DNA of 64,000 nt, taken from RYN-230 sp963713815 (lineage in GTDB: Bacteria > Actinomycetota > Actinomycetes > Streptosporangiales > Streptosporangiaceae). The stretch is from positions 83,046 to 147,045 of the forward strand of contig CAVQNH010000015.1 in NCBI GenBank assembly GCA_963713815.1, in the 5' to 3' direction. The translations under genes and the position numbers were made by a program. The notes beneath the pieces are model-generated. The model saw only the letters and a program-made list of their open reading frames with translations, was not told the DNA's origin and did not search any database. Positions 9,155 to 17,724 of this stretch are shown here, piece by piece. Positions within the stretch are counted from its first letter, which is position 1. Each line of letters starts with the position of its first letter.

Positions 9155-10342
9155 CTAGGCTGTGTCACTCCGGTCACTCTCGCCGGAGTACGCCGCCATC
9201 AGCGCCTGGCGCAGCGCCGGCTCGCCGAACCGTTTCCCGAGCCGGGCCTGGGCCGCCGCGGCCATCCGCGCCGCGGCCTCGGGTGAATCCAGGAAAAACC
9301 GGACGGCGTCCGCCATCAGCGCCGGGTGGCCGGGCGGAACCAGCAGGCCGGTCTCGCCCGGAACGACCACGTCGCCGACCGCGTTCACCGCCGTTGCCAC
9401 CACCGGGATGCCGCACATCATCGCCTCGACCACCGCCGTGGGCAGGCCCTCATACCGGCTGGAGAGCAGGAAGACGTCGAAGGCGGGCAGCAGTTCCGGG
9501 ACATTGCCGCGCTGGCCGGCCAGCACCAGCCGGACCGCGGGTGTCTCCCGGGCCTGCGCCGCCACCTGCCCGGCCAGTTCCCCGTCCCCGACCCAGACCC
9601 CGGTGACGTCCGGCCGGCCCAGCTCCCGCAGCGCGGCCACGAAGTCCCCGGGCGCCTTCTGGTAGGTCAGCCGGCCCACCGCGCCGACCACGGTCGCGCC
9701 GGCGGGCAGCCCGAGCGCGGCCCGGGCCCGGGCCCGGGCGCTGCCGGGCAGGCCGCCGCGGGCGGCGCGGTCCGGGCCATCGCGGGGCGGGGCGGGACCG
9801 TCCGCGACCACCCCGATGGTCCGGATCCGCTCGGGGGAGATCAGCCGGCGGCGGACCGCCTCGACCGCCACCCCGGTCCCCACGCACAGGGCCAGGTCCG
9901 TGATCCGGCCCAGCCCGCGCTCGATCCGCACGTAGGCCTGCCGCCGCGGGAGCGCCTGGAACTCGTGGAAGGGGAAGCCGTGGTAGGTGTGCACCAGGCG
10001 GGGCACCCCGGCGCCGTGCGCGGCGAGACGCCCGAGCATCCCGGCCTTGGCCGTGTGCGTGTGGACGATGTCGAAGGGCCGGCGGGTGAACAGGCCCCGC
10101 AGCCGCACCAGGGCCCCCAGGTCGCTGCATGGCGCAATCGGCGCCCGCAGCGCAGGCTCGATGAGGACCTCCAGGCCGGCCGCGGCGGCCCGGTCCAGCA
10201 GCACCGGGTCCCCCCTCCCGGTGATGATGGTCATCTCGTGGGCGGCCGGGTCCATGATCAGCGCCCCGCGCAGCGCGAGCTGCCCCGCGCCGCCCTCCAG
10301 CCGGGTGATAACCGTGGCCACACGGACCGCCGCGTCCCCCAT
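9155..10342 (-). CDS. Glycosyltransferase family 4
   Basis: GT-B fold enzyme of 395 residues. The N-terminal domain contains VATVITRLEGGAGQLALRGA and the nucleotide-sugar-side DIVHTHTAKAGMLGRLAA. The C-terminal domain has VVGAVGRLTYQKAPGDFVAAL and the E-x7-E motif region SSRYEGLPTAVVEAMMCGIPVVAT. Start ATG 10342 has GGGGGAG at good spacing. It probably adds a hexose or amino sugar to the lipid-linked repeat unit made by this locus. It lies 66 bp downstream of the LuxR regulator and on the same strand as the rest of the cluster. Donor and acceptor are unknown. Confidence 0.88.
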   Translation of the reverse strand: MGDAAVRVATVITRLEGGAGQLALRGALIMDPAAHEMTIITGRGDPVLLDRAAAAGLEVLIEPALRAPIAPCSDLGALVRLRGLFTRRPFDIVHTHTAKAGMLGRLAAHGAGVPRLVHTYHGFPFHEFQALPRRQAYVRIERGLGRITDLALCVGTGVAVEAVRRRLISPERIRTIGVVADGPAPPRDGPDRAARGGLPGSARARARAALGLPAGATVVGAVGRLTYQKAPGDFVAALRELGRPDVTGVWVGDGELAGQVAAQARETPAVRLVLAGQRGNVPELLPAFDVFLLSSRYEGLPTAVVEAMMCGIPVVATAVNAVGDVVVPGETGLLVPPGHPALMADAVRFFLDSPEAAARMAAAAQARLGKRFGEPALRQALMAAYSGESDRSDTA

Positions 10343-10408
10343 GAACTCCCCCGCCCCCCGGGGTTACCAGTTTCTCACCCGGCTGCTCAGCCGCTGCGCT
10401 GAGGCCGC

Positions 10409-11128
10409 TCACTCGTCCCGGTCAGGTGCCCGCAGGCCCGCGGCCCGGGCCACCCGGACCGCTTCCAGGCGGCTGTGCACGTCCAGCTTGGCGAAGATGT
10501 TCCGGGTGTGCGTCCGCACCGTGTCGGTGGAGATCAGCAGGTCCTGGGCGATCTGGCGGCCGCGCTTGCCGTCCATCATGCTGAGCAGGACGTCCCGCTC
10601 CCGGGGACTGAGCATGTCCAGCACGTCCTCGTGCTCCCGGGCCCGGCCGACGTCGGCGCGCAGCTCGTCGAGGATCGCGCCGAGCATGTCCGGCGGGAAC
10701 CACGAATAGCCCTGGCACACGCCGCGGATCACGGTTTCCAGCTCGGCGGCGCCCTGCTCCTTGGCCACCCAGGCGGAGACGCCGGCCCGGGCCGCCTCCA
10801 CCCCGTGCGCGACCTCGTGATCCGCGCTGAGCACGACCACCCTGGCCTCGGGCCGGGCGGCCACCAGGCCCTGCAGCACCTCCCCCACGGCCGGGCCGAG
10901 CGGCTCGACCTCGATCGTGATCACGTCGGGCCGCAGCCCGCGGACGATATCGAACAGGTTCGGGTCAGCCGTGGTGCACCGTCCCGCCACCCACAGGTCC
11001 ATCGCTGCGGACAGCCGCGAGGCCAGCGCCTCGGTGACCATCAGGTGGTCGTCCACCAGCAGTATCCGCACCGGATCCATGAGCTCACTGTGCACCGTCA
11101 CGGTCCGCCGATCCTCACCCTGATACAT
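10409..11128 (-). CDS. Orphan LuxR-type response regulator with Glu at the phosphoacceptor position
   Basis: Receiver domain (PVRILLVDDHLMVTEALASRL) and LuxR helix-turn-helix (LSPRERDVLLSMMDGKRGRQIAQDLLISTDTVRTHTRNIFAKL). At the end of beta-3, where relatives have an aspartate (PDVVLMD), this protein reads RPDVITIEVEPL, so the acceptor is a glutamate; the acidic DD pair and Lys (AWVAKEQ) remain. Such a change usually makes regulators independent of a kinase. ATG 11128 follows GGAGG and overlaps the upstream GT2 gene by 14 bp, so it is translated with the polysaccharide genes and likely regulates them. Not paired with a kinase gene directly. Confidence 0.88.
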   Translation of the reverse strand: MYQGEDRRTVTVHSELMDPVRILLVDDHLMVTEALASRLSAAMDLWVAGRCTTADPNLFDIVRGLRPDVITIEVEPLGPAVGEVLQGLVAARPEARVVVLSADHEVAHGVEAARAGVSAWVAKEQGAAELETVIRGVCQGYSWFPPDMLGAILDELRADVGRAREHEDVLDMLSPRERDVLLSMMDGKRGRQIAQDLLISTDTVRTHTRNIFAKLDVHSRLEAVRVARAAGLRAPDRDE

Positions 11129-12701
11129 GACTCGCCTCCGCCACGCGAGCCGGGGAGTGCGGAGTGGGGCCCGCGCCGGTACTTCCCGTGCTGCTCTCGT
11201 CCCTGACCGGAACGCGCCCGGCCCCGCCCGTGCCCAGCCCGGCCCGCGCCGCGGCCAGCCCGGGGGCCGGCCTCGCCCGCACGGCGGGCTGGTCTTCTAC
11301 CGCGGACGGCACCGCGGGCACGTCCTCGGTGTCCACCACGCGCCGGGCCGGGCTCTTCCACCGGCCGCTGGACCGGGACAGCCACGCGGCTGGGATCGCG
11401 TACAGGCCGATGCAGGCGTCCAGCATCCGCATGAACGGGAAGAACACGCCGAGCAGCAGCAGCCGCGGCTGGCGCTCGAGCACGGCCACCACGCAGGTGA
11501 GCAGGTAGTCGGGCAGCACCACGCCGAACAGCACGGCGGTAAGCGTCAGGTGGGCCGCGACCACCGTGTGCACCTCGCCGAAGCCGGGCCAGCTCAGCGC
11601 GCTCCCGGCCAGGTCCGGCACGGCCAGCACGATCAGGGCCAGCGGGAGCAGGAAGAACAGCAGGCTGGATGTGACCAGCTCGATCAGCAGCAGGGTGACC
11701 ATGCCGGTGAACAGGTTCGCCTGGGGCGGGTGGCGCCGGACCGTCTGCCACAGCCCGACCGCCCACCGCTTGGTCTGGTGCACATAGTCGCGGAGGTTGT
11801 CGGGATCCTGCGTAATCGCCACCGCGCGCAGCGAGAAGCCGACCTTGCCCAGGCCCTTCTGGTACACCTCGAACGTCATGTTGAAGTCCTCGATCACCAG
11901 CCCGGGCGGGTTCATCTCGATGTGCGGCAGGACCTCGGTGCGGTAGAGGCTGGCGAAGCCGGGCACGATGGGCGTGGCGTTGACGCGCAGCCAGGTCTGG
12001 CCGAACTTCAGCGCGCGCTGGCCGATGGCGTAGATCCGGGTGCGGTGACCGACCAGCACCTTGCCTTCCAGCGTCATGCTCCGGTCCTGCTCGGTCCGCA
12101 CGCAGCCAGCCACGGCGACCACCTGCGGATTCTCGAAGATCGGCAGCGCGGCGGTGAAGTAGCCGGGCTCGACCCGGGTGTCGGCGTCGAGCAGCATGAC
12201 CACCGGGAACCGGCTGATCAGGTCGAACCGGCCGATTGCCTCCTCGAGCGCCCCGGCCTTGCCCACGTTCTCCTGGGTCTCGATCACCCGCGCGCCGGAC
12301 CGCCGGGCGATCTCGACCGTGGCGTCGGTGGATCCGTCGGACACCACGTGGACGTTGTCCCCGGGCACCAGGGCCATGATGGACCGCAGGCTCTCCTCGA
12401 GGACGAGCGCCTCGTTATGCGCCGGGATGAGCACAGCCACGTCGCGCGTGGTCAGTGGCTGGCTGGCCGGCGGGCGAAGGGACAGCGCGTGGCCGTCCGG
12501 GCCAGCATCCGCCGTGACGGCCATCACCGTTCCCCCCTTGCCCGTGCCAGCCAATCCCGGGCCAGCCAAGTCAGCGGTGCGCACCCGGCCAGGCCGGCGC
12601 CGTCCGGCCAGCGATTCCGCCAGCCGGACCAGGCCCACGGTCCCCCAGAGCGCGAAGTTGGCGCCCAGCACGAAGATCAGCAGCACCCACCAGGGCATCA
12701 T
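11115..12701 (-). CDS. Processive family 2 glycosyltransferase (poly-N-acetylglucosamine/cellulose synthase-like)
   Basis: Membrane synthase of 528 residues. One N-terminal helix (WWVLLIFVLGANFALWGTVG) is followed by a GT2 catalytic domain with VLIPAHNEALVLEESLRSI, DGSTDAT, the DxD motif LLDADTRV, the catalytic base in VIEDFNMTFE and QTKRWAVG, the QxxRW motif of processive beta-glycosyltransferases. C-terminal helices (about 320-430) form the export channel. The tail is Ser/Pro/Ala-rich. The ATG at 12701 overlaps the GH18 stop. It most likely polymerises and exports a beta-linked polymer such as an N-acetylhexosaminan; neighbouring deacetylases and GH18 point to an amino sugar. Product not proven. 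Confidence 0.88.
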   Translation of the reverse strand: MMPWWVLLIFVLGANFALWGTVGLVRLAESLAGRRRPGRVRTADLAGPGLAGTGKGGTVMAVTADAGPDGHALSLRPPASQPLTTRDVAVLIPAHNEALVLEESLRSIMALVPGDNVHVVSDGSTDATVEIARRSGARVIETQENVGKAGALEEAIGRFDLISRFPVVMLLDADTRVEPGYFTAALPIFENPQVVAVAGCVRTEQDRSMTLEGKVLVGHRTRIYAIGQRALKFGQTWLRVNATPIVPGFASLYRTEVLPHIEMNPPGLVIEDFNMTFEVYQKGLGKVGFSLRAVAITQDPDNLRDYVHQTKRWAVGLWQTVRRHPPQANLFTGMVTLLLIELVTSSLLFFLLPLALIVLAVPDLAGSALSWPGFGEVHTVVAAHLTLTAVLFGVVLPDYLLTCVVAVLERQPRLLLLGVFFPFMRMLDACIGLYAIPAAWLSRSSGRWKSPARRVVDTEDVPAVPSAVEDQPAVRARPAPGLAAARAGLGTGGAGRVPVRDESSTGSTGAGPTPHSPARVAEASHVSG

Positions 12702-13897
12702 GACACCGCCGTCGAGGTGCTGATGGCGTGCGGCCCGGATGTCGGCAGCACGTGGCTCAGCGCCGACCAGGTTCCGGTGTCCTCATATCCGTACATCCAC
12801 AGATAAACGCCACCGATCTGCGCGCTCCGGGCCGCGTTGAACTTGGCCCGGGAGCTCGCCGCGTTCTCGAACCACACGGTGTGCTCGTGGCCGGCCGCGT
12901 CCCGGTAGCTGAACCAGGGCGTCTGGCTCGCCTGGTTGTAGTGCGCGGCCGCGTGGTACTGCCGGGACAGCCGCAGGGCCTGGAGCCAGCTGATGCCGGT
13001 GCCGTGGTGGCCTACCCAGTCGTAGCCGTACAGCGGCACGCCGAGAATGATCTTGCTGGCCGGGATCTGCGTCTTGGCGTAGCGCAGCACCGCGCGGATC
13101 CAGCTGACCGGGGCCACCGGCCCGGGTGCGGAACTTCCCCAGTGGTAGTCGTAGCCCATCAGCCGCACCTGGTCGGCGGCGCGGCCGATGGCCGCGTAGT
13201 CCTGGGCCACGTTGCGCGGGTCAGTCCCCGCGTTGGTGGTCTTGGCGAACACCGCGACCGACAGCACCTTGCCCTTCGCGTGCAGGGCGTGGGCCAGCCG
13301 GGTGACGAACGTGGTGAACGCCTGCCGGTCAGCCGCGTGCAGGTTCTCGTAGTCCAGGTCGATCCCGGCGTAGTGGTTCTGCTGCACCAGCGCCACGATC
13401 GCGGCCACCTGCGCCGCCATCAGCTCCGGTGAGTGCAGCATCCGGCCCACGGGTGGGTAGGACCACTTCCCGCCGGTAATGTTCGCGATGCTCGGCACGA
13501 TCAGCTTGCCCGCCGCGCGGAGCCGCCGGATCTCACCGGCCACCGAGGCAGCCTGGCCCGCGCCGTACTGGGTGTCGATCTGGCCCGAGCTGCTCAGCCC
13601 GTACATCCAGGGCGACGCCTCGGTGACGGCATGCTGGTGGTCGAGCACGGCCGACGTGCCGTGACCGATGTTCCAGTACGGCATCGACGCCACTACCAGC
13701 GTGTGCCGCGGTGTGCTGCTTCCCCGCAAGGTCACTATGGTCAGTCCCACCAGGACGGCTCCGATCAGGGCAGCGGCCAGCCACGCGGCACCGGCGAAGG
13801 TGTGCCGCGGCTTTTTCGGCACCGTCGCCGGTGCCTGGCTGCCGCTGTGTGCCGTCTTCGTTGTCTCCGCCGTCGTTCTCGTTGTTCCGGTTCTCAT
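12698..13897 (-). CDS. Membrane-anchored family 18 glycoside hydrolase
   Basis: A cytosolic Thr-rich leader and one transmembrane helix (AAWLAAALIGAVLVGLTIVTL, residues about 38-58) place the enzyme outside. The (beta/alpha)8 domain contains the GH18 catalytic signature GIDLDYENL near residue 180 (DxDxE, Glu as acid), with substrate-site MGYDYHW and VYLWMYGYEDTG. It resembles YaaH/SleL-type N-acetylglucosaminidases more than chitinases. ATG and stop overlap their neighbours. In a synthase cluster such a hydrolase commonly trims or releases the nascent beta-1,4/1,6 amino-sugar polymer. Confidence 0.88.
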   Translation of the reverse strand: MRTGTTRTTAETTKTAHSGSQAPATVPKKPRHTFAGAAWLAAALIGAVLVGLTIVTLRGSSTPRHTLVVASMPYWNIGHGTSAVLDHQHAVTEASPWMYGLSSSGQIDTQYGAGQAASVAGEIRRLRAAGKLIVPSIANITGGKWSYPPVGRMLHSPELMAAQVAAIVALVQQNHYAGIDLDYENLHAADRQAFTTFVTRLAHALHAKGKVLSVAVFAKTTNAGTDPRNVAQDYAAIGRAADQVRLMGYDYHWGSSAPGPVAPVSWIRAVLRYAKTQIPASKIILGVPLYGYDWVGHHGTGISWLQALRLSRQYHAAAHYNQASQTPWFSYRDAAGHEHTVWFENAASSRAKFNAARSAQIGGVYLWMYGYEDTGTWSALSHVLPTSGPHAISTSTAVS

Positions 13898-13912
13898 CAG
13901 CCCGGCCCGCTC

Positions 13913-14899
13913 TCAGCTCACGGCAGCCGCCGTGATCCGCCGGGCCAGCTGGTCCTCGATCACGGCCTGGATGATGTCGTCCAGGCTCCGGGTGGCCCGG
14001 AAGCCGACCAGCCCCGCGGCCAGCCCGCAGTCCGGCACCCGGCGCTGCATGTCCTCGTAACCTGAGCCGTACGCCTCCAGGTACGAGGTGCGCTCGATCC
14101 CGCTGGGGGACCCGGTCGCCGCGATCACCTGCTCAGCCAGGCCCTCGATCGTGACCTGCTCGGTGCTGCCCAGGTTCACGGCCAGGCCGCTGGCCCGGTC
14201 GGAGGTGATCAGCCGGGTCAGTGCGGGCACCACATCGTGCACGTGGCAGAAGCACCGGATCTGGTGGCCCGTGCCGAACACCGTCAGCGGCTCGCCAGCC
14301 AGCCCCTGCTGGACGAAGCGCGGGATGACCATCCCGTAGCGGCCGGTCTGCCGCGGCCCCACGGTGTTGAAGAAGCGCACGATCACCGCGTTCAGGCCGA
14401 GCTCGCGGACGTAGCCCTCGACCAGGCTCTCGTCGATCGCCTTGGCCTCGGAGTAGCTCCACCGCGACTTCAGCGGCGAACCGATGATGCGGTCGTCGTC
14501 CTCCCGCAGCCCGATCTTGGTGTTCTTCCCGTAGATCTCGCTGGTGGATGCGACCAGCAGCCGGGCCCCGTTCCGGTGCGCGGCCTCGACCACGTTCTCC
14601 GTGCCCCGGATGTTGGTGCGCAGGCTGGACAGGGTGCGATCACGGATGACGAAGGCACCGACCGCGGCGGCCAGGTGGAACACCCAGTCCACGCCCGCGG
14701 TCAGCTCCGCCACCGCGGCGCTGTCCAGGATGGACCCCTCCACCAGCCTGAACGACGGGTGGTCGCTGACCGCCCGGAGATTCTCCAGCCGCCCGGTGCT
14801 CAGGTCGTCGAGCCCGGTCACCTGATGCCCGGCCGCCAGCAGTTCCTCGGTCAGGTGCGAGCCGATGAACCCGGCCGCGCCCGTTACGAAACACTTCAT
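13913..14899 (-). CDS. NAD-dependent sugar epimerase/dehydratase (extended SDR)
   Basis: Rossmann fold with the NAD motif GAAGFIGSHL at residues 8-17 and the catalytic Ser/Tyr/Lys triad in STSEIYGK and WSYSEAKAID. The C-terminal domain is typical of UDP-hexose 4-epimerases or UDP-glucuronate decarboxylases. 328 residues. Start ATG 14899 has GGGGAG and overlaps the GT4 stop (ATGA). With the nucleotide-sugar dehydrogenase in the same cluster, conversion of a UDP-uronate (to UDP-xylose or UDP-galacturonate type sugars) is a reasonable guess, not shown. Confidence 0.88.
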   Translation of the reverse strand: MKCFVTGAAGFIGSHLTEELLAAGHQVTGLDDLSTGRLENLRAVSDHPSFRLVEGSILDSAAVAELTAGVDWVFHLAAAVGAFVIRDRTLSSLRTNIRGTENVVEAAHRNGARLLVASTSEIYGKNTKIGLREDDDRIIGSPLKSRWSYSEAKAIDESLVEGYVRELGLNAVIVRFFNTVGPRQTGRYGMVIPRFVQQGLAGEPLTVFGTGHQIRCFCHVHDVVPALTRLITSDRASGLAVNLGSTEQVTIEGLAEQVIAATGSPSGIERTSYLEAYGSGYEDMQRRVPDCGLAAGLVGFRATRSLDDIIQAVIEDQLARRITAAAVS

Positions 14900-16032
14900 C
14901 GCGTACTCCCCGTGCTCGTCCTCGGCCGCCACATCGTGCGCCACACCTTGCGCTGGGCCAGCCGTTCGTAAAGGTCGTCGATCCGCGCGGTGACCGCCTC
15001 GACGCTGTACTCCTTCTCCACGGCCGGCTCGGGGATCCGCTGCCGCTGGCCGGCGCTCACCTCAGCCGCCATCGCGGCCCGGATCCCGTCCGCGGTGGAC
15101 GGCACGCGGCAGGCCCGCTCGGCGTCCACGCCGTCCAGGGCCGGGCAGGTCGTGTACAGCACCGGGGCACCGTTGGCCAGCGCCTCCAGCACGGACAGGC
15201 CGAACGTCTCCTGCCGCGACGACGCCACGAACAGGTCCATCGCGGACAGCATGGCCGATACGTCGTGCCGCTCCCCGGCGAAGATCACGTGGTTGGTCAC
15301 CCCGTGCTCGCGGGCCGCCTGCTCCAGGCGGGCCTGCTCCTCGCCCTTGCCCACGATCATGAGCTTGACTTTGTCGCTGAGCAGCCCCGAAGCCGCCTCG
15401 ATGACCATGTCGAACTGCTTGTTCGGGTCGAGCCGCCCGAGCACGCCGATGAGGTAGACGTCGTCGCCGACCCCGAACTCGGCCCGGATCCGCTGCCGCG
15501 CGGTCTCGTCGAACGCCACCCGCTGCAGGTCCACCCCGTTCGGGATGACGGTCACGCGCTTGCGCCGGAGTCCCCACTTCTCCAGCCGCTCCCGGACCGT
15601 GCCGGAGACCGCGACGGTCATGTCGGAGAGCATCTCGGTGCCCAGGTACAGGGCGCGGACGCTCAGCGTCATCCGCCTGCGCTCCAGGTGCGTCTCGCCG
15701 ATCGAGTGCTCGGTGCTCAGCACGACGGGCGTCCCGGCCAGCCAGGCCGCGGCCCGGCCGTACACCTGCGAGCGGTAGAGGTGGGCGTGCACCACGTCGT
15801 ACCGGCCGTCCCGGATCAGCGTGCGCAGCCGGAGCAGGGCGGACAGCTGGGTGTTGCGGGTCATCCCGATGTCCCGCACCCGGCCGCCGTCGGCGCGGAT
15901 CATGTCCGCGACTGGCCCCGGGTTGTAGAGCGTGACGACGTCGCTGTTGTGCCGGGTCTGCTGCAGGATGGAGCGGAGCTGGAGCTCAGCTCCACCCACT
16001 CCCAGGCCGGTGATCACGTGCAAAACCTTCAT
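14896..16032 (-). CDS. Glycosyltransferase family 4
   Basis: GT-B enzyme of 378 residues. It starts MKVLHVITGLGVGGAELQL, the donor-proximal Gly-rich loop of WaaG/PimB-like GT4s. DVVHAHLYRSQVYGR, IPNGVDLQRV, GVLGRLDPNKQFD and SSRQETFGLSVLEALANGAPV (E-x7-E region) follow. ATG 16032 lies behind a perfect GGAGG; it is 2 bp from the sugar transferase stop and overlaps the epimerase start, so translation is coupled. It should add the second sugar to the lipid carrier after the initiating transferase. Confidence 0.9.
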   Translation of the reverse strand: MKVLHVITGLGVGGAELQLRSILQQTRHNSDVVTLYNPGPVADMIRADGGRVRDIGMTRNTQLSALLRLRTLIRDGRYDVVHAHLYRSQVYGRAAAWLAGTPVVLSTEHSIGETHLERRRMTLSVRALYLGTEMLSDMTVAVSGTVRERLEKWGLRRKRVTVIPNGVDLQRVAFDETARQRIRAEFGVGDDVYLIGVLGRLDPNKQFDMVIEAASGLLSDKVKLMIVGKGEEQARLEQAAREHGVTNHVIFAGERHDVSAMLSAMDLFVASSRQETFGLSVLEALANGAPVLYTTCPALDGVDAERACRVPSTADGIRAAMAAEVSAGQRQRIPEPAVEKEYSVEAVTARIDDLYERLAQRKVWRTMWRPRTSTGSTR

Positions 16033-16034
16033 GG

Positions 16035-17724
16035 TCAACCTCCAGTGAGGCGATAGGAACGGATGGCCCGGGAGACGGTTGCCGCCGCCTCGGCCGCGAT
16101 GCTGGTCACCGTGCGGGCCAGCACGGCCAGGTCGAGCCAGAAAGACCAGTACTCGATGTAGTAGTTGTCGAACCGGGCCCGGTCGCTGATCGAGGTGTCG
16201 CCGTTCAGCCGGTGCACCTGGGACCATCCGGTCATCCCGGCCGGCATCCGCTGCCGGCCCGCGTATCCGGGAACGGACTGGCTGAACTGCCGCACGAAAT
16301 GCGGCCGTTCCGGGCGGGGCCCGACCAGGGACATGTCACCCCGCAGAACGCTGACCAGCTGCGGCAGCTCGTCGATGTGCGTGACCCGCAGGGAGCGGCC
16401 CAGCGCGCCGCACTGCTCCGGCGGGCACGGCCCAGGAGGTGTCCGGGTCGCCGTGCCGGCCAAGCGTCCGCAGCTTGACGATCTCGGCCAGGGCACCCTG
16501 GCCGACCACGCGGACCTGGCGGAACAGCGCCGGGCGGCGCAGTGTCAGCCGGACGGCCAGGGCGGTCACGCCCAGCAGCGGCGCGGCCAGCACCAGCAGC
16601 ACCGCCGCGACCAGCACGTCGAAGCTGCGCTTCAGCATCCGGCCGAGCAGCGCCGGGCCGGCCGGCGAAGACCGGCGCAGCGGGATCAGCGGGACCCCCC
16701 ACACCTCGTCCAGGCAGGCCACGGGCACGGCCGCACCCAGTCCGGGCAGCCGGGGCAGCACGCACACGTCGGCGGCCTGCGGCCGGCTGGCGCGCAGCGC
16801 GCTGGCCAGTTCCGCATCGGGAGCCGCCGGGTCACACACGATCACCCGGCTGACGCCCTCCCGCGCGACCAGCGCGCCGAGGTCACTCACCCCGCCGACC
16901 ACGGGCAGCCACGGAACCGGTGCGGAGGTGCTGCCGTCCCCCGGCGTGTGGTCCAGGAAACCGACCGGACGCAGCCCCAGCTCGGGGTGCTCATCCAGCA
17001 GCGTGGCCAGCTGGCGGCCCTCGGGCCCGGCCCCGACCAGCACGGCCCGCTCGGTCAGCCGGCCATGCCGGTGAGCCGACCGGAGAACCGCGGAGGCGGC
17101 CACCCGGGTGGCGAGCAGCAGCCCGGCGGTGCCCGCCGCGAGCGCCACCGCGTGCGCGGCCGTGATCCACGGTGCCACGGCCAGGGCCGGCACCGCCGCC
17201 GCCAGGATGATGCGCCCCGACTGGTCGCCGACGCGCAGGCAGATCCGCAGCCGTTGCAGGCCGATGGCGGACAGCACCAGGAACACGGCGGCCGCATAGC
17301 CGAGGACCAGCCAGCCGCCGATCCCGCCCAGCAGGCCGGCCACGGCCACCGCGGCCACCAGCGCCATCAGGTCAGCCACCGGCATCGCCACGGCGGCGGC
17401 GACCCGCCCGGTACTGACCGGGAGCGCCGCGCGGCCCGGTCCCGCCACCCTCGGCGGGCTCACCGCGTCCTGAGACACGCTCAGCGCGCCAGCCGGCGCG
17501 TTCACGTGCTCCAGGGAAACACTCACTCTGCTAGCCGGGACGTTCACGTGCCCCAGAGAAACCCGCACCGACCGCTCGCCCAGGCCTGCGGCCCAGGCTC
17601 GCTCGCCGGTCTGGGACACGCTCACAGTGCTAGCCGGGACGTTCGCATGCCCCAGAGAAACCCGCACCGACCGCTCGCCCAGGCCTGCGGCCCAGGCTCG
17701 CTCGCCGGTCTGGGACACGCTCAC
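16035..17724 (-). CDS. Undecaprenyl-phosphate sugar-1-phosphate transferase (WbaP/WcaJ type), frame slip
   Basis: Initiating enzyme of lipid-linked polysaccharide synthesis. Layout: a cytosolic N-terminus of two near-identical 33-residue repeats (VSVSQTGERAWAAGLGERSV at the head of each), four transmembrane helices, a nucleotide-binding CoA_binding_3-like domain (AVLVGAGPEGRQLATLLDEH), then the catalytic bacterial sugar transferase domain (KRSFDVLVAAVLLVLAAPLL, with IDELPQLVSVLRGDMSLVGP). The last two pieces are in different frames: a one-base slip near 16425 separates KLRTLGRHGDPDTSWAVP from EQCGALGRSLRVTHIDELPQ. GTG 17724 overlaps the monooxygenase stop. The N-terminal repeats are unusual and may mean the real start is further in. 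Confidence 0.85.
17524..17724. repeat. Two 99-bp direct repeats at the start of the sugar transferase gene
   Basis: Period 99 bp (gttcrcrtgccccagagaaa begins at 17542 and again at 17641). On the minus strand each unit begins GTG-AGC-GTG-TCC, so every copy carries a possible start codon; a third shortened copy follows. A clearly related copy lies at 37430-37540 in front of the molybdenum hydroxylase gene. Confidence 0.85.
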
